Shown here: piece after piece, positions 1 to 9,940 of the stretch | How the letters are laid out: each line of letters starts with the position of its first letter | How positions within the stretch are numbered: the stretch's first letter is position 1 | Assembly (NCBI GenBank): GCA_013822685.1 | Contig: PNKV01000005.1 | Coordinates: 124,001 to 188,000 of the forward strand | DNA length: 64,000 nucleotides | Origin: Leptothrix sp. (in: b-proteobacteria) | GTDB lineage: Bacteria > Pseudomonadota > Gammaproteobacteria > Burkholderiales > Burkholderiaceae_C | Direction: 5' to 3' | Translations under genes and position numbers: made by a program | The notes under the pieces: model-generated | What the model was told of the DNA's origin: nothing | The model's database searches: none | The model's input: only the letters and a program-made list of their open reading frames with translations

Positions 1-366
1 GACCTGGCCTTGTTGGCGCAGCGGATGCGGGGGGCCAGCCACCGTCGTGTGGGCTTGGCCGCGCAAGCTTTGCCGGTGTGGCAGGCACGTTTGGTTCGGG
101 CGGTGTCGCAGCAACAATCGCACGCGCAGCATCAGGTGCATGCACTGCAAAATCGCCTGCACGCATTGGATCCGCAGCGCGTGTTGGAGCGCGGCTACGC
201 CTGGCTCAGCGACTCGAGCGGCCATGCGGTCACCAAGGCGTCGCAGGCCAGCGTTGGGGCCACCTTGGACGTGGTCTTGGCCGATGGTCGCCTGCAGGTC
301 GACGTGGCCAGCCGCTCCATTGATTCGCCGCTTTCATCCGCAGGAGAAGCCACAGCCCCCGACTGA
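1..366 (+). CDS. xseA: Exodeoxyribonuclease VII large subunit, C-terminal part
   Basis: This is the tail of a gene that starts before the window; the frame is open from base 1 to the stop at 364-366. The product would be the large subunit of exonuclease VII, which with XseB degrades single-stranded DNA to oligonucleotides. The visible C-terminus has the family's helical region, then the conserved LERGYAWL segment and a closing beta stretch ending in LADGRLQVDV, as in other XseA proteins. No xseB lies immediately downstream. The N-terminal OB fold and catalytic core are outside the window, so the assignment rests on the C-terminal signature only. Confidence 0.8.
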   Translation, partial: DLALLAQRMRGASHRRVGLAAQALPVWQARLVRAVSQQQSHAQHQVHALQNRLHALDPQRVLERGYAWLSDSSGHAVTKASQASVGATLDVVLADGRLQVDVASRSIDSPLSSAGEATAPD

Positions 367-453
367 GTTTTGCGGGCATCCTCGCGAATGCCTGGGCCAC
401 CTGCCTACAATCAGAAATTGTTCACGTTTTTAATTCCAAGAGGATCAAGCACC

Positions 454-1035
454 ATGGCTCACACGCTCCCCCCCCTGCCTTACGCCCAAGACGCATTGGC
501 CCCCCACTTGTCGAAAGAAACCTTCGAGTACCACTACGGCAAGCACCACCAGGCCTACGTCACCAACCTGAACAACCTGATTCCCGGCACCGAGTTCGAG
601 AACCTGTCGCTCGAAGACACGATCAAGAAGTCCAGCGGTGGGGTCTACAACAACTCGGCCCAGATCTGGAACCACACCTTCTTCTGGAGCTGCATGAAGC
701 CTCAGGGCGGTGGCGAGCCCACAGGCGCTTTGGCCGATGCCATCAACGCCAAGTTCGGCAGCTATGCCGCTTTCAAGGAAGCCTTCACCAAGTCGGCCGT
801 GGGCAACTTTGGTTCTGGCTGGACCTGGTTGGTCAAGAAGCCTGACGGCACCGTGGACATCGTCAACACGGGCGCTGCTGGCACACCGCTGACCACCGCC
901 GACAAGGCGCTGCTGACCATCGACGTGTGGGAGCATGCCTACTACATTGACTACCGCAATGCGCGTCCCAAGTTCGTCGAGACTTTCTTGAACTCGCTGG
1001 TCAACTGGGATTTCGCGGCACAGAACTTTGCTTGA
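454..1035 (+). CDS. sodB: Superoxide dismutase, iron type
   Basis: The 193-residue product converts superoxide to hydrogen peroxide and oxygen in the cytoplasm, and the length is normal for the Fe/Mn family. Metal ligands are visible in YHYGKHH near the N-terminus, in WNHTFFW in the middle, and in [11 protein letters not shown] near the C-terminus (Asp and His). The Gln in NNSAQIWNH, placed ahead of the second ligand, is typical of iron rather than manganese enzymes. The ATG at 454 is chosen because an AAGAGG ribosome binding site (438-443) precedes it and the protein then starts with the usual family N-terminus. A hairpin terminator follows, so the gene is probably monocistronic. Confidence 0.95.
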   Translation: MAHTLPPLPYAQDALAPHLSKETFEYHYGKHHQAYVTNLNNLIPGTEFENLSLEDTIKKSSGGVYNNSAQIWNHTFFWSCMKPQGGGEPTGALADAINAKFGSYAAFKEAFTKSAVGNFGSGWTWLVKKPDGTVDIVNTGAAGTPLTTADKALLTIDVWEHAYYIDYRNARPKFVETFLNSLVNWDFAAQNFA

Positions 1036-1062
1036 GCCTTCCAGGCCTTGTGAGCACCATCA

Positions 1063-1086
1063 AGCCGGGCAATGCCCGGCTTTTTT
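1063..1086 (+). terminator. Rho-independent terminator after sodB
   Basis: A perfect 8 bp stem, AGCCGGGC (1063-1070) and GCCCGGCT (1074-1081), closes a 3-base loop and runs into six T residues. It sits 28 bases after the sodB stop codon and separates sodB from the suc operon. Confidence 0.9.
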
Positions 1087-1339
1087 GTTGACCGGGTCTT
1101 TGATGAAAAGCCTTCAATACCCCTTTGCCATCTTTGGTATTGAAATGCTTTTGTGCCAAATACCGCTTCGCGGCTTGAGCGGTGGTACATTCGTCTTCGG
1201 TTTTATCAGGCCCTTCCCGTCGCCTTTCTGGATCTCAGAAGTCAGCAAGGCGGGTCGCAATCCGCCAACCGGTCAAGCCGTGTCGCGGAAGGTTTTCAAC
1301 CAGCCATAACCCAGCAAACCTGGGAGTGAGGTCAGCGAA
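1087..1339 (+). promoter_or_regulatory. Leader and control region of the sucA-sucB-lpd operon
   Basis: About 250 bases without a gene lie between the sodB terminator and sucA. They contain a 9 bp inverted repeat, TTCAATACC (1113-1121) and GGTATTGAA (1136-1144), followed by a third related half-site, AATACC (1159-1164). Centres are about 20-23 bases apart, roughly two helical turns, which is compatible with protein binding on one face of the DNA. A further GGCGG/CCGCC hairpin lies near 1247-1265. I cannot name the regulator and see no convincing sigma-70 promoter by eye. The regulatory role is inference. Confidence 0.4.
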
Positions 1340-4198
1340 ATGATGCAGCAGTTCAGGTCGAACTCGTACCTGTTCGGGGGAAACGCCCCGTACGTCGAAG
1401 AGTTGTACGAGGCCTATCTCGACAACCCGGGCTCCGTGCCCGACAACTGGCGGTCGTACTTCGACGCCTTGTCCAACGTCCCAGCCACGGACGGCTCCGA
1501 TCACCGAGATGTGGCCCATGCGCCCGTCGTTGAATCGTTTGCCCAGCGCGCCAAGGCCAACGCCTTCATGGTCAAGACCAGCAGTGCTGATCTGGCCGTG
1601 GCCCGCAAGCAAGTCCATGTGCAATCGTTGATTGCTGCTTATCGTTTCCTCGGCTCCCGCTGGGCCGACCTCGATCCCCTCAAGCGCCAAGAGCGCCCCA
1701 AGCTGCCCGAGCTGGAGCCCGCGTTCTACGACCTGACCGAGTCCGACATGGACATCACGTTCAGCGCCACGAACACCTACTTCACCAAGGCCGAGCAGAT
1801 GTCCTTGCGTGACATCCTGCAAGCGCTGCGCGAAACGTATTGCGGCTCGATCGGTGCAGAGTTCATGCACATCACCGAGCCCACTGAAAAACGCTGGTGG
1901 CAGGAAAAGCTGGAAAGCATCCGCTCCAAGCCTTCTTTCAGCGTCGAGAAGAAAAAGAACATCCTGGAGCGCCTCACTGCCTCTGAAGGCCTTGAGCGTT
2001 TCCTGCACACCAAATACGTGGGCCAGAAGCGCTTCTCGCTCGAAGGCGGCGAGAGCTTCATCGCCTGCATGGACGAACTGATCCAGCGCGGCGGCGAGAA
2101 GGGCGTGCAAGAGATCATCATCGGCATGGCCCACCGTGGCCGCCTGAATGTGCTGGTCAACACCTTGGGCAAGCAGCCCGCCGAGTTGTTCTCGGAGTTC
2201 GACCACACCGCCCCCGAGAATCTGCCCTCCGGTGACGTGAAGTACCACCAGGGCTTTTCAAGCGACGTGAGCACCGATGGTGGTCCGGTTCACTTGTCCC
2301 TGTCCTTCAACCCCTCGCACCTTGAGATCGTCAACCCGGTGATCGAAGGCTCGGTGAAGGCCCGCCAGGATCGCCGTGGCGATACCTCCGGTGACCAGGT
2401 TCTGCCCGTGCAAGTGCACGGCGATGCCGCCTTCGCAGGCCAGGGCGTTGTGATGGAAACCTTGGCATTGGCCCAGACCCGTGGTTATTACACGGGCGGC
2501 ACGGTGCACGTGGTCATCAACAACCAGATCGGCTTCACCACCTCTGATCCGCGCGACAGCCGCTCCACTCTGTATTGCACCGACGTGGTCAAGATGATTG
2601 AAGCGCCGGTGCTGCACGTCAATGGCGACGATGCCGAAGCTGTGGTGCTGTGCACGCAGTTGGCCCTGGACTACCGCCAGGAGTTCAACAAGGACGTGGT
2701 CGTGGACATCGTCTGCTTCCGCAAGCTGGGCCACAACGAGCAAGACACGCCGTCGATGACCCAGCCGCTGATGTACAAGAAGATCGGCCAGCATCCCGGC
2801 ACGCGCAAGGTCTACGGTGACAAGCTCGTGGCGCAAGGCACGATCGCGGCCGAGGTGCCCGACCAGATGGTCAAGGATTACCGCGCGGCGATGGAAGCCG
2901 GCAAGCACACGGTCGACCCGGTGCTGACCAACTTCAAGAGCAAGTACGCCGTCGACTGGACGCCTTACCTGAACAAGAAGTGGACCGACGCCGCCGACAC
3001 CGCCTTGCCACTAGCCGAGTTCCGCCGCCTGGCCGAACGCATCACCACCATCCCCGCCAACTTCAAGCCGCACCCCTTGGTGCAGAAGGTCATCGACGAC
3101 CGCGCGGCCATGGGCCGGGGCGAAGTGAACGTGGACTGGGGCATGGGCGAGCACATGGCCTTTGCCTCCCTGGTGGCCAGCGGCTACCCGGTTCGCCTGT
3201 CGGGCGAAGATTGCGGCCGCGGCACCTTCACCCACCGCCACTCGGTGCTGCACGATCAGAACCGCGAGAAGTGGGACACCGGCACCTACATCCCGCTGCA
3301 ACACGTGGCCGACAACCAAGCCCCGTACGTTGTCATCGACTCCATTCTGTCGGAAGAAGCCGTGCTCGGTTTTGAGTATGGCTATGCCAGCGCCGACCCG
3401 AACACCCTGGTGATCTGGGAAGCGCAGTTCGGCGACTTCGCCAACGGCGCGCAAGTGGTGATCGACCAGTTCATCGCCTCGGGCGAAGTGAAGTGGGGCC
3501 GTGCCAATGGCCTCACACTGATGCTGCCGCACGGCTACGAAGGCCAAGGCCCCGAGCACAGCTCGGCCCGCCTGGAGCGCTTCATGCAGCTGGCCGCCGA
3601 CAACAACATGCAGATCTGCCAGCCCACGTCGGCCAGCCAGATCTTCCACCTGCTGCGCCGCCAGATGGTCCGCATGTTCCGCAAGCCCTTGGTCATCATG
3701 ACGCCCAAGTCGCTGCTGCGCATGAAGGACGCGACCTCGCCGCTGACCGAGTTCACGCGCGGCGAGTTCCGCACCGTGATCCCCGAGACGGACGCGACGG
3801 TGGACAACGCCAGCGTCAAGCGTTTGATCGCCTGCTCGGGCAAGGTCTATTACGACCTGGTCAAGAAGCGCGCCGAGAAGAGGAGCACGGACACAGTGAT
3901 CATCCGTGTCGAGCAGCTCTATCCCTTCCCGCACAAGGCGTTCGCGGCCGAGTTGAAGAAGTACCCCAACCTGACCGACTTGGTCTGGTGCCAGGACGAG
4001 CCGCAAAACCAGGGCTCATGGTTCTTCGTGCAGCACTACATCCACGAGAACATGTCGGAAGGTCAGCGCCTGGGTTATGCCGGCCGGCCAGCTTCCGCCT
4101 CGCCTGCCGTGGGTTATGCGCACTTGCACCAAGAGCAGCTCAAAGCACTGCTTGATCAAGCCTTCGCCAAGCTCAAGGGCTTCGTCCTCACCAAATAA
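1340..4198 (+). CDS. sucA: 2-oxoglutarate dehydrogenase E1 component
   Basis: The 952-residue thiamine-diphosphate-dependent decarboxylase converts 2-oxoglutarate and transfers the succinyl group to the lipoyl arm of SucB in the citric acid cycle. The N-terminus ([20 protein letters not shown], about residues 6-25) is the usual E1 start that contacts the complex. [14 protein letters not shown] and the downstream [11 protein letters not shown] and NNQIGFTTS blocks form the cofactor and metal-binding part. The C-terminal half carries the transketolase-like domain ([14 protein letters not shown] and [17 protein letters not shown]). Length matches the family. It is the first gene of an operon with sucB and lpd, as is common in Betaproteobacteria. 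Confidence 0.97.
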   Translation: MMQQFRSNSYLFGGNAPYVEELYEAYLDNPGSVPDNWRSYFDALSNVPATDGSDHRDVAHAPVVESFAQRAKANAFMVKTSSADLAVARKQVHVQSLIAAYRFLGSRWADLDPLKRQERPKLPELEPAFYDLTESDMDITFSATNTYFTKAEQMSLRDILQALRETYCGSIGAEFMHITEPTEKRWWQEKLESIRSKPSFSVEKKKNILERLTASEGLERFLHTKYVGQKRFSLEGGESFIACMDELIQRGGEKGVQEIIIGMAHRGRLNVLVNTLGKQPAELFSEFDHTAPENLPSGDVKYHQGFSSDVSTDGGPVHLSLSFNPSHLEIVNPVIEGSVKARQDRRGDTSGDQVLPVQVHGDAAFAGQGVVMETLALAQTRGYYTGGTVHVVINNQIGFTTSDPRDSRSTLYCTDVVKMIEAPVLHVNGDDAEAVVLCTQLALDYRQEFNKDVVVDIVCFRKLGHNEQDTPSMTQPLMYKKIGQHPGTRKVYGDKLVAQGTIAAEVPDQMVKDYRAAMEAGKHTVDPVLTNFKSKYAVDWTPYLNKKWTDAADTALPLAEFRRLAERITTIPANFKPHPLVQKVIDDRAAMGRGEVNVDWGMGEHMAFASLVASGYPVRLSGEDCGRGTFTHRHSVLHDQNREKWDTGTYIPLQHVADNQAPYVVIDSILSEEAVLGFEYGYASADPNTLVIWEAQFGDFANGAQVVIDQFIASGEVKWGRANGLTLMLPHGYEGQGPEHSSARLERFMQLAADNNMQICQPTSASQIFHLLRRQMVRMFRKPLVIMTPKSLLRMKDATSPLTEFTRGEFRTVIPETDATVDNASVKRLIACSGKVYYDLVKKRAEKRSTDTVIIRVEQLYPFPHKAFAAELKKYPNLTDLVWCQDEPQNQGSWFFVQHYIHENMSEGQRLGYAGRPASASPAVGYAHLHQEQLKALLDQAFAKLKGFVLTK

Positions 4199-4200
4199 GT

Positions 4201-4226
4201 CATCGCGGGCACCGTGCACCGCGATG
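4201..4226 (+). other. Intercistronic hairpin between sucA and sucB
   Basis: CATCGCGG (4201-4208) and CCGCGATG (4219-4226) form a perfect 8 bp stem, and GCA/TGC inside the loop can extend it. There is no T run, so it is unlikely to be a simple terminator. It may stabilise the transcript, mark a processing site, or tune the E1:E2 ratio. That role is inference. Confidence 0.5.
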
Positions 4227-4266
4227 GCTGGTGCGCGAGGTCGCCCCCGCGTCTGGAGAAAAATTC

Positions 4267-5556
4267 ATGGCACTCGTTGAAGTCAAAGTCCCCCAACTCT
4301 CGGAATCCGTGGCCGAAGCCACTTTGCTGAACTGGAAGAAAAAACCCGGTGAAGCAGTCGCCCAGGACGAAATCCTGATTGAAATCGAGACCGACAAGGT
4401 CGTGCTCGAAGTTCCCGCCCCGGCGGCTGGCGTGATGGCCCAACTGGTTCGCAATGATGGCGACACCGTGGCCAGCGAAGAGGTGATCGCCCGCATCGAC
4501 ACCGAAGGCTCGGAAGCTGTGAGCCCCTTGCCTGTCAAGGCGCTGCCGCCTGAAGTGGCTTCCCCGGCGCCTGCCCCAGCTGCGGCGGCCCCGGCCGCTG
4601 GTGGTGCGAAGGCCGACGTGGCCATGCCCGCCGCTGCCAAGCTGCTGGCTGACAACAACCTGACGACGGCGCAAGTGCCTGGCACTGGCAAGGATGGCCG
4701 CGTCACCAAGGGTGATGTGTTGCAAGCTGTGGCGGGTGGCGTTGCAGCGCCTGCGCCAGCAGCCCCTGTGGCGCCGGCTGCCAAAGCCATCCCCACGGGC
4801 GTGCCCGCCACGTCCTTGCCCGCGGTGCAGGTACCTGGTCTGCCCAACCTGTCCGATCGCCCTGAGCAGCGCGTGCCCATGAGCCGCCTGCGCGCCCGTG
4901 TTGCCGAGCGCCTGCTGCAATCGCAAGCCACTAACGCCATCCTGACCACCTTCAACGAGGTGAACATGGCCCCGGTGATGGAGATGCGCAAGAAGTTCCA
5001 GGAGAAGTTCGAGAAGGAACACGGCGTCAAGTTGGGCTTCATGAGCTTCTTCGTCAAGGCGGCGGTTCACGCGCTCAAAAAGTACCCGGTCATCAATGCC
5101 TCGATTGATGGCAACGACATCGTGTACCACGGCTATTTCGACATCGGCGTGGCCGTGGGTTCGCCCCGTGGCCTGGTGGTGCCGGTGCTGCGCAACGTTG
5201 ACCAGATGACCTTTGCCGAGATCGAAAAGAAGATCGCCGAGTTCGGCGTGAAGGCGCGTGACGGCAAGCTGGGCCTGGAAGAGCTGACCGGTGGCACCTT
5301 CTCCATCTCGAATGGCGGCGTGTTCGGCTCGATGCTGTCGACCCCGATCATCAACCCGCCGCAGTCGGCCATCCTGGGCGTGCACGCCACCAAGGACCGT
5401 GCCGTGGTCGAGAACGGTCAGATCGTGATCCGCCCGATCAACTACCTGGCCATGTCGTACGACCACCGCATCATCGACGGCCGCGAAGCCGTGCTGGGCC
5501 TGGTGGCCATGAAGGAAGCGCTGGAAGACCCAGCCCGCCTGCTGTTCGACATCTGA
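4267..5556 (+). CDS. sucB: Dihydrolipoyllysine succinyltransferase (E2 of 2-oxoglutarate dehydrogenase)
   Basis: The 429-residue core protein of the complex passes the succinyl group from E1 through a lipoyl arm to coenzyme A. In order, it shows a lipoyl domain with the modified lysine in [14 protein letters not shown] (about residue 43), an Ala/Pro-rich hinge, a peripheral-subunit-binding domain (AKLLADNN... [11 protein letters not shown]), a second hinge, and a catalytic acyltransferase domain ending with the active-site [11 protein letters not shown] motif. The start at 4267 is chosen because [14 protein letters not shown] is the standard N-terminus and a GGAG lies just upstream. An in-frame start at 4231 would add an unrelated leader. 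Confidence 0.96.
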   Translation: MALVEVKVPQLSESVAEATLLNWKKKPGEAVAQDEILIEIETDKVVLEVPAPAAGVMAQLVRNDGDTVASEEVIARIDTEGSEAVSPLPVKALPPEVASPAPAPAAAAPAAGGAKADVAMPAAAKLLADNNLTTAQVPGTGKDGRVTKGDVLQAVAGGVAAPAPAAPVAPAAKAIPTGVPATSLPAVQVPGLPNLSDRPEQRVPMSRLRARVAERLLQSQATNAILTTFNEVNMAPVMEMRKKFQEKFEKEHGVKLGFMSFFVKAAVHALKKYPVINASIDGNDIVYHGYFDIGVAVGSPRGLVVPVLRNVDQMTFAEIEKKIAEFGVKARDGKLGLEELTGGTFSISNGGVFGSMLSTPIINPPQSAILGVHATKDRAVVENGQIVIRPINYLAMSYDHRIIDGREAVLGLVAMKEALEDPARLLFDI

Positions 5557-5578
5557 CCCCATAACTTGTTTTTTGCGG

Positions 5579-5608
5579 CCGGGCGCGCCTCACAAGGGCG
5601 CGCTCCGG
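5579..5608 (+). other. Intercistronic hairpin between sucB and lpd
   Basis: CCGG-GCGCGCC (5579-5589) pairs with GGCGCGC-T-CCGG (5597-5608), leaving one bulged T and a 7-base loop. It lies in the 77-base gap between sucB and lpd and is the second strong stem in this operon. No T tract follows, so a processing or stability role is more likely than termination. Confidence 0.5.
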
Positions 5609-5633
5609 ACTTGCAAACCCAGGAGCTTTTCCC

Positions 5634-7061
5634 ATGTCCCAAGAATTCGACGTCATCGTCATCGGTGGTGGCCCCGGTGGCTACATTGCCGCCATCCGAG
5701 CGGCCCAACTGGGCTTCAAAGTCGCTTGCCTCGACGAGTGGAAGAATGCCAAGGGCGGCCCCGCACCCGGCGGCACCTGCACGAACGTGGGTTGCATCCC
5801 ATCCAAGGCCTTGCTGCAGTCGTCCGAGCATTACGACCATGCCGCGCACCACTTCGCTGACCATGGCATCAAGGTTGAGGGCCTGAGCCTGGACCTGGCC
5901 AAGTTGCTCTCGCGCAAGGACATGGTCGTCAAGCAGAACAACGACGGCATCTTGTACCTGTTCAAGAAAAACAAGATCACCTTCTTCCATGGCCGTGGCT
6001 CTTTTGCCAAGGCTGCTGATGGTGCTTACGAGATTGCCGTGGCGGGTGAGAAGCCGGACACCCTCAAGGCCAAGCACGTCATCATTGCCACCGGCTCGAA
6101 CGCTCGCCAGTTGCCCGGTGCCTCTTTCGATGAACAGCAGATCCTCTCCAACGATGGTGCCTTGAGCATCGCAGACGTGCCCAAGAAGCTGGGCGTGGTG
6201 GGCTCTGGTGTCATCGGACTGGAGATGGGCTCGGTGTGGCGCCGTCTGGGCGCCGAAGTCACCATTCTGGAGGCCTTGCCAGGCTTCCTGGGCGCGGTCG
6301 ACGAGCAGGTGGCCAAGGAGGCCCAGAAGGTCTTCACCAAGCAAGGTTTGAAGTTCCAGTTTGGCGTCAAGATCAGCGAGGTCAAGGCCGGCAAGAAGGG
6401 CGTGTCCGTGGCTTACACCGACGCCGCTGGCGCCGCGCAGAAGCTGGACGTGGACAAGCTGATCGTCTCGATCGGCCGGGTGCCCAACACCATCGGCCTG
6501 AATGCCGAGGCCGTGGGCCTCAAACTGGATGAACGCGGTGCCATCGTGGTGGACGACGACTGCAAGACCAACCTGCCCAATGTGTGGGCGATTGGCGATG
6601 TGGTGCGTGGGCCCATGTTGGCGCACAAGGCAGAAGAAGAGGGCGTGGCGGTAGCTGAGCGCATCGCGGGCCAACACGGCCACGTCAACTTCAACACGAT
6701 TCCCTGGGTGATTTACACCAGCCCGGAGATCGCCTGGGTCGGCAAAACCGAACAGGCGTTGAAAGCGGAGGGCCGGCCCTACAAGGCCGGTTCCTTCCCC
6801 TTTGCCGCCAACGGACGCGCACGCGCGCTGGGCGACACCACCGGTTTCGTGAAGTTTCTGGCCGACGAAAAGACCGACGAGATTCTGGGCGTGCACATCA
6901 TCGGCCCGCAGGCCAGTGAGTTGATCTCTGAGGCTGTGGTGGCCATGGAGTTCAAGGCCAGTGCCGAGGATATCGCGCGGATCTGCCATGCGCACCCCTC
7001 ATTGAGCGAAGCCACCAAGGAAGCCGCGCTGGCCGTGGACAAGCGCACCTTGAATTTCTGA
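5634..7061 (+). CDS. lpdA: Dihydrolipoyl dehydrogenase (E3)
   Basis: The 475-residue flavoprotein reoxidises the dihydrolipoyl arm of SucB using NAD+. It has an N-terminal FAD-binding [10 protein letters not shown] motif, the redox disulfide in [12 protein letters not shown], a second dinucleotide fold ([16 protein letters not shown]), the FAD-contact segment [20 protein letters not shown], and the C-terminal HAHPSLSEA segment carrying the catalytic His/Glu pair. An AGGAG sequence precedes the ATG. It closes the suc operon and is followed by a terminator. In this arrangement it serves 2-oxoglutarate dehydrogenase; sharing with other complexes cannot be judged from here. Confidence 0.96.
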   Translation: MSQEFDVIVIGGGPGGYIAAIRAAQLGFKVACLDEWKNAKGGPAPGGTCTNVGCIPSKALLQSSEHYDHAAHHFADHGIKVEGLSLDLAKLLSRKDMVVKQNNDGILYLFKKNKITFFHGRGSFAKAADGAYEIAVAGEKPDTLKAKHVIIATGSNARQLPGASFDEQQILSNDGALSIADVPKKLGVVGSGVIGLEMGSVWRRLGAEVTILEALPGFLGAVDEQVAKEAQKVFTKQGLKFQFGVKISEVKAGKKGVSVAYTDAAGAAQKLDVDKLIVSIGRVPNTIGLNAEAVGLKLDERGAIVVDDDCKTNLPNVWAIGDVVRGPMLAHKAEEEGVAVAERIAGQHGHVNFNTIPWVIYTSPEIAWVGKTEQALKAEGRPYKAGSFPFAANGRARALGDTTGFVKFLADEKTDEILGVHIIGPQASELISEAVVAMEFKASAEDIARICHAHPSLSEATKEAALAVDKRTLNF

Positions 7062-7087
7062 TTTCTGGCATCATCGGTAAGAACAGA

Positions 7088-7118
7088 GGGGCGGCCGCCG
7101 AGGTCGCCCCGATTTTTT
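7088..7118 (+). terminator. Terminator after lpd, abutting the zapE start codon
   Basis: GGGGCGGC (7088-7095) and GTCGCCCC (7103-7110) form an 8 bp stem containing one G-T pair. Six T residues follow (7113-7118). The next base but one is the A of the zapE ATG, so terminator and start codon almost touch. Confidence 0.8.
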
Positions 7119-7119
7119 C

Positions 7120-8241
7120 ATGGCATCGCAGCAGCATTCCAACATCACCGTCACCGACCTGTACTACCAGAGCTTGAAAGAGCGGGGGTACGTGGCCGAT
7201 GCGGCCCAGCTCAGGGGCATTGCCGCCTTGCAGCGCTGCCAGGATGAATGGTCGGTCTACAAGTCACAGCGCTCTAACGCCATCACCAAGATGTTGCGCT
7301 ACCCCAATCTGCCCAAGGGTGTGTACCTGCATGGCGGGGTGGGGCGTGGCAAGAGCTTCATCATGGATTGCTTCTTCCAGGCGGTGCCGCTGGAACGCAA
7401 GACGCGCTTGCACTTTCACGAGTTCATGCGCGAGGTGCATCGGCAGTTGCATGAGTTGAAAGGTCAGGCTGACCCGCTGGAGATCCTGGCCAAGCGCATG
7501 GGGCGCCGCCACCGCATCGTCTGCTTCGACGAGTTCCACGTGGCCGATGTGACCGACGCGATGATCCTGCACCGCTTGCTGGACGCGATGTTCCGCAACC
7601 GCATGAGCATCATCACCACGTCCAACTTTCACCCTGACCAGCTGTACCCCAACGGCCTTCACCGTGACCGCGTCCTGCCGGCCATTGAGCTTTTGAAGAG
7701 CCAGCTGGAGGTGGTCAATGTGGACAACGGCACCGACTACCGTCAGCGCACGCTGGAGCTGGCCAACCTATACCTGACCCCTTTGAGCTCGGAGGTGGAT
7801 GGCCAGATGACGGAGATCTTCAACCAGTTGGCCGAATCGGCTGATGAAGATCCCACCTTGAACATCGAGCACCGTGTGCTGAAGGCTCGCCGAAAAGCAG
7901 GTGGCGTGGTGTGGTTTGATTTCCAGACCCTGTGTGGCGGCCCGCGTTCGCAGAACGACTACCTGGAACTGGCCACGCGTTTTCACACCATTGTGCTCAG
8001 CGACGTGCCACACATGCCCGTGCGCTTAGCTGCAGAGGCCCGCCGCTTCACTTGGCTGGTGGATGTGCTCTATGACCGCAGGGTCAAGCTGGTGGTGTCG
8101 GCCGCCGTAGCACCCGAGCAGCTTTACACCGAAGGCCCCTTGGCGCACGAGTTTCCTCGCACGGTGTCTCGCCTGAACGAGATGCAGTCCAAGGAATACC
8201 TCAGTGAAGAAAAACGCAACGTTTATACTTCGCTGACTTGA
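7120..8241 (+). CDS. zapE: ZapE/AFG1-family cell division ATPase
   Basis: The 373-residue AAA-type ATPase belongs to the AFG1/ZapE family, which in E. coli associates with the Z ring under stress. Walker A is visible as GGVGRGKSF (about residues 69-77) and Walker B as RIVCFDEFHVAD (about 130-141). Further conserved blocks are TTSNFHPDQLYPNGLHRDR and WFDFQTLCGGPRSQNDY. The ATG at 7120 immediately follows the T run of the lpd terminator, and no Shine-Dalgarno sequence is visible. It is nevertheless the only ATG ahead of the conserved VTDLYYQSLKERGY start, so translation may be leaderless or depend on read-through. Confidence 0.92.
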   Translation: MASQQHSNITVTDLYYQSLKERGYVADAAQLRGIAALQRCQDEWSVYKSQRSNAITKMLRYPNLPKGVYLHGGVGRGKSFIMDCFFQAVPLERKTRLHFHEFMREVHRQLHELKGQADPLEILAKRMGRRHRIVCFDEFHVADVTDAMILHRLLDAMFRNRMSIITTSNFHPDQLYPNGLHRDRVLPAIELLKSQLEVVNVDNGTDYRQRTLELANLYLTPLSSEVDGQMTEIFNQLAESADEDPTLNIEHRVLKARRKAGGVVWFDFQTLCGGPRSQNDYLELATRFHTIVLSDVPHMPVRLAAEARRFTWLVDVLYDRRVKLVVSAAVAPEQLYTEGPLAHEFPRTVSRLNEMQSKEYLSEEKRNVYTSLT

Positions 8242-8304
8242 TTTTCCCCTAAACGAGGGGGCCCTCGCTACAGCAGGATCGTGCCCAGCCCATGGGAAAA
8301 TAAT

Positions 8305-8340
8305 GCAGCTGCAACAGTTATTACTGTTTTTTGCAGTTGC
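8305..8340 (+). terminator. Long hairpin with T run between zapE and a PEP-CTERM gene
   Basis: The inner stem AACAGT (8313-8318)/ACTGTT (8323-8328) closes a TATT loop and runs into T residues to 8332. An outer arm, GCAGCTGC (8305-8312), pairs at seven of eight positions with GCAGTTGC (8333-8340). The inner stem plus T run looks like a terminator for zapE. The outer pairing is unusual and could instead be a leader structure of the next gene. Confidence 0.55.
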
Positions 8341-8394
8341 TCCGGCTGGCAATGGTCAGTTGGATTCCATATGTGCTTAAGGGAGAGGTTAAAA

Positions 8395-8994
8395 ATGAAC
8401 TTGCCTAAAAATGCTGCCAAGTTGTTGGCCCCCATGGTTTTGGCTTTGGCTGCGGCATGCGGCCAAGCTCAAGCGGTCACCTTGGACTTTGACACCGGTT
8501 TGAGCGGCACCATTTACTCGAATTACGGTGGACTGAACTGGAGCAACTTTGACGTTCTGAACAGTTCCTTTTATCAACCGAGTGGCTATGTGGCCGGCAC
8601 CATTTCGCCCAGCTCAGTGGCCTTCAACGCTTACGGAAATGCTGCTTCGTTCAACAGTGGAGCGCAGTTCACTTTCAACAGCGCCTATTTCACTGCTGCC
8701 TGGAGCAATGGCCTGATTGTGGATGTTCAAGGTTACCTGGGCGGTAGCTTGGTTAAGTCCACCAGCTTCACCTTGGATACAACGGCAGCGTCTTTGATCA
8801 CATTCAACTGGGCCAACATTGACCAAGTCACGTTCGTGTCCCATGGTGGTGTTGATGCTGGACTGGGTGGCAGCGGCACGCATTTCGCCCTGGACAACGT
8901 GACGCTCAACGCTGTTCCTGAGCCAAGTTCCTTCGCTTTGGTGATTGCCGGTTTGGGTATTTTCGGCTTGATGTCCAAGCGACGCGCTGCCTGA
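8395..8994 (+). CDS. PEP-CTERM sorted secreted protein
   Basis: The 199-residue exported protein begins with a signal peptide (about residues 1-23, hydrophobic LLAPMVLALAAAC). It ends in the PEP-CTERM tripartite signal: VPEPSS, a hydrophobic helix (FALVIAGLGIFGLM) and basic residues KRR. Such proteins are cut and anchored or released by an exosortase, usually in exopolysaccharide-producing bacteria. The central part is rich in Ser, Asn, Gly and aromatic residues, as in beta-sandwich surface proteins; its function is unknown. A GGGAGAGG ribosome binding site at 8381-8388 fixes the ATG at 8395. Confidence 0.85.
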   Translation: MNLPKNAAKLLAPMVLALAAACGQAQAVTLDFDTGLSGTIYSNYGGLNWSNFDVLNSSFYQPSGYVAGTISPSSVAFNAYGNAASFNSGAQFTFNSAYFTAAWSNGLIVDVQGYLGGSLVKSTSFTLDTTAASLITFNWANIDQVTFVSHGGVDAGLGGSGTHFALDNVTLNAVPEPSSFALVIAGLGIFGLMSKRRAA

Positions 8995-9035
8995 TCTTTG
9001 CGGGGGCATGACGCCCTGCATCAGCTTTTCAGTGA

Positions 9036-9060
9036 AACCACCCCTGCGGTGGTTTTTTCA
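9036..9060 (+). terminator. Rho-independent terminator
   Basis: AACCACC (9036-9042) and GGTGGTT (9048-9054) form a perfect 7 bp stem with a CCTGC loop, followed by a T run to 9058. It ends the PEP-CTERM gene and, read on the other strand, lies just beyond the phosphatase stop codon. Confidence 0.85.
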
Positions 9061-9073
9061 TAAGCAGCACTGC

Positions 9074-9841
9074 TCAATGCGAAGCTTCAATGCGCACCAA
9101 AGCCAGCGACAAGTTGTCGCCCCCGGCACGTGCGCGGTGGCGTGCCTTGCCCACCAGCATTTCAGCCGCCTCGCGCGGTGGCAGGGTGTGAACGATGGCC
9201 CCCAGTTCTTTGGGCGTAAAGTAGTGCCACAGGCCGTCACTGCAGGCCAGCAATGAGTCGCCCACTTCCAGCTGGTGGATGTGGTGCAAGGTGGTGGGTG
9301 GATCTTGTTGTGTGCCCAGGCACCCGGTCAGCAGGTTGGACTGAGGGTGCACATTGGCTTCCTCTTCCGTGATCTGGCCTTCGTTCACCAGGCGTTGCAC
9401 AAAAGAATGGTCCATGGTCCGGTGCATCATTTCCGGGCCCCTGAAGTGGTACGCACGTGAGTCGCCAGCATGCACAAACACGGCCGACAAATCGGGATTG
9501 ATGATGAACGCTGCCACCGTACTGTGAGGCTCTTCTTCAAAAGCGATGGCCGTGAGCTTGATCATGAGGTGGGATTCCTCGACCAACTGCTGCAGGTTCT
9601 GGCCCGCCTCGTCCTTGGACGGGACGTAGCGGTCAAACACCTGGCGGGAGGTCATGATGACCTGGTCAGCCGCCTTGCGGCCCCCGCTTTTGCCACCCAT
9701 GCCATCGGCCACGACCGCCAGCAGGCAGCCGGGCGTTCGGGGGTGCGGCAAGATTTCGACCTGGTCTTGCTGGTAAGGCCGGTCGCCTTTGTGGATGCCG
9801 GTGGCGGCCACGAGGCGATAACTGGTCGGTGTCAGAGTCAT
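9074..9841 (-). CDS. PP2C-family serine/threonine protein phosphatase
   Basis: The 255-residue metal-dependent phosphatase shows the PP2C motifs in order: DQDQVEILPHP-like first Asp region (QQDQVEI), VVADGMGGKSGG, FVHAGDSRAYHFRG, LLACSDGLWHYF, and GGDNLSLALV near the end. Metal-binding aspartates are all present, so it should be active. Substrates cannot be told from context. The start at 9841 (MTLTPTSYRLV) is preferred because the region upstream in frame is not conserved-looking. The gene is divergent from the small YdcH-like gene at 9941. Confidence 0.9.
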   Translation of the reverse strand: MTLTPTSYRLVAATGIHKGDRPYQQDQVEILPHPRTPGCLLAVVADGMGGKSGGRKAADQVIMTSRQVFDRYVPSKDEAGQNLQQLVEESHLMIKLTAIAFEEEPHSTVAAFIINPDLSAVFVHAGDSRAYHFRGPEMMHRTMDHSFVQRLVNEGQITEEEANVHPQSNLLTGCLGTQQDPPTTLHHIHQLEVGDSLLACSDGLWHYFTPKELGAIVHTLPPREAAEMLVGKARHRARAGGDNLSLALVRIEASH

Positions 9842-9940
9842 TGGAAAACTATAATCCCTAAATGATGGGGTCCGAGGGGCGGCGAGCCTTCGGGTCATCC
9901 CTTGTTCAGGCGCCTGTCAGCGAGTACTGTTGCGTACCAG

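Noticed and set aside
1235..2248. Long minus-strand open frames opposite sucA, sucB, lpd, purL, pyrG, eno and fadH
   Set aside because: They are antisense shadows of clear genes in GC-rich DNA; their translations are Ala/Gly/His/Arg-rich without any recognisable domain.
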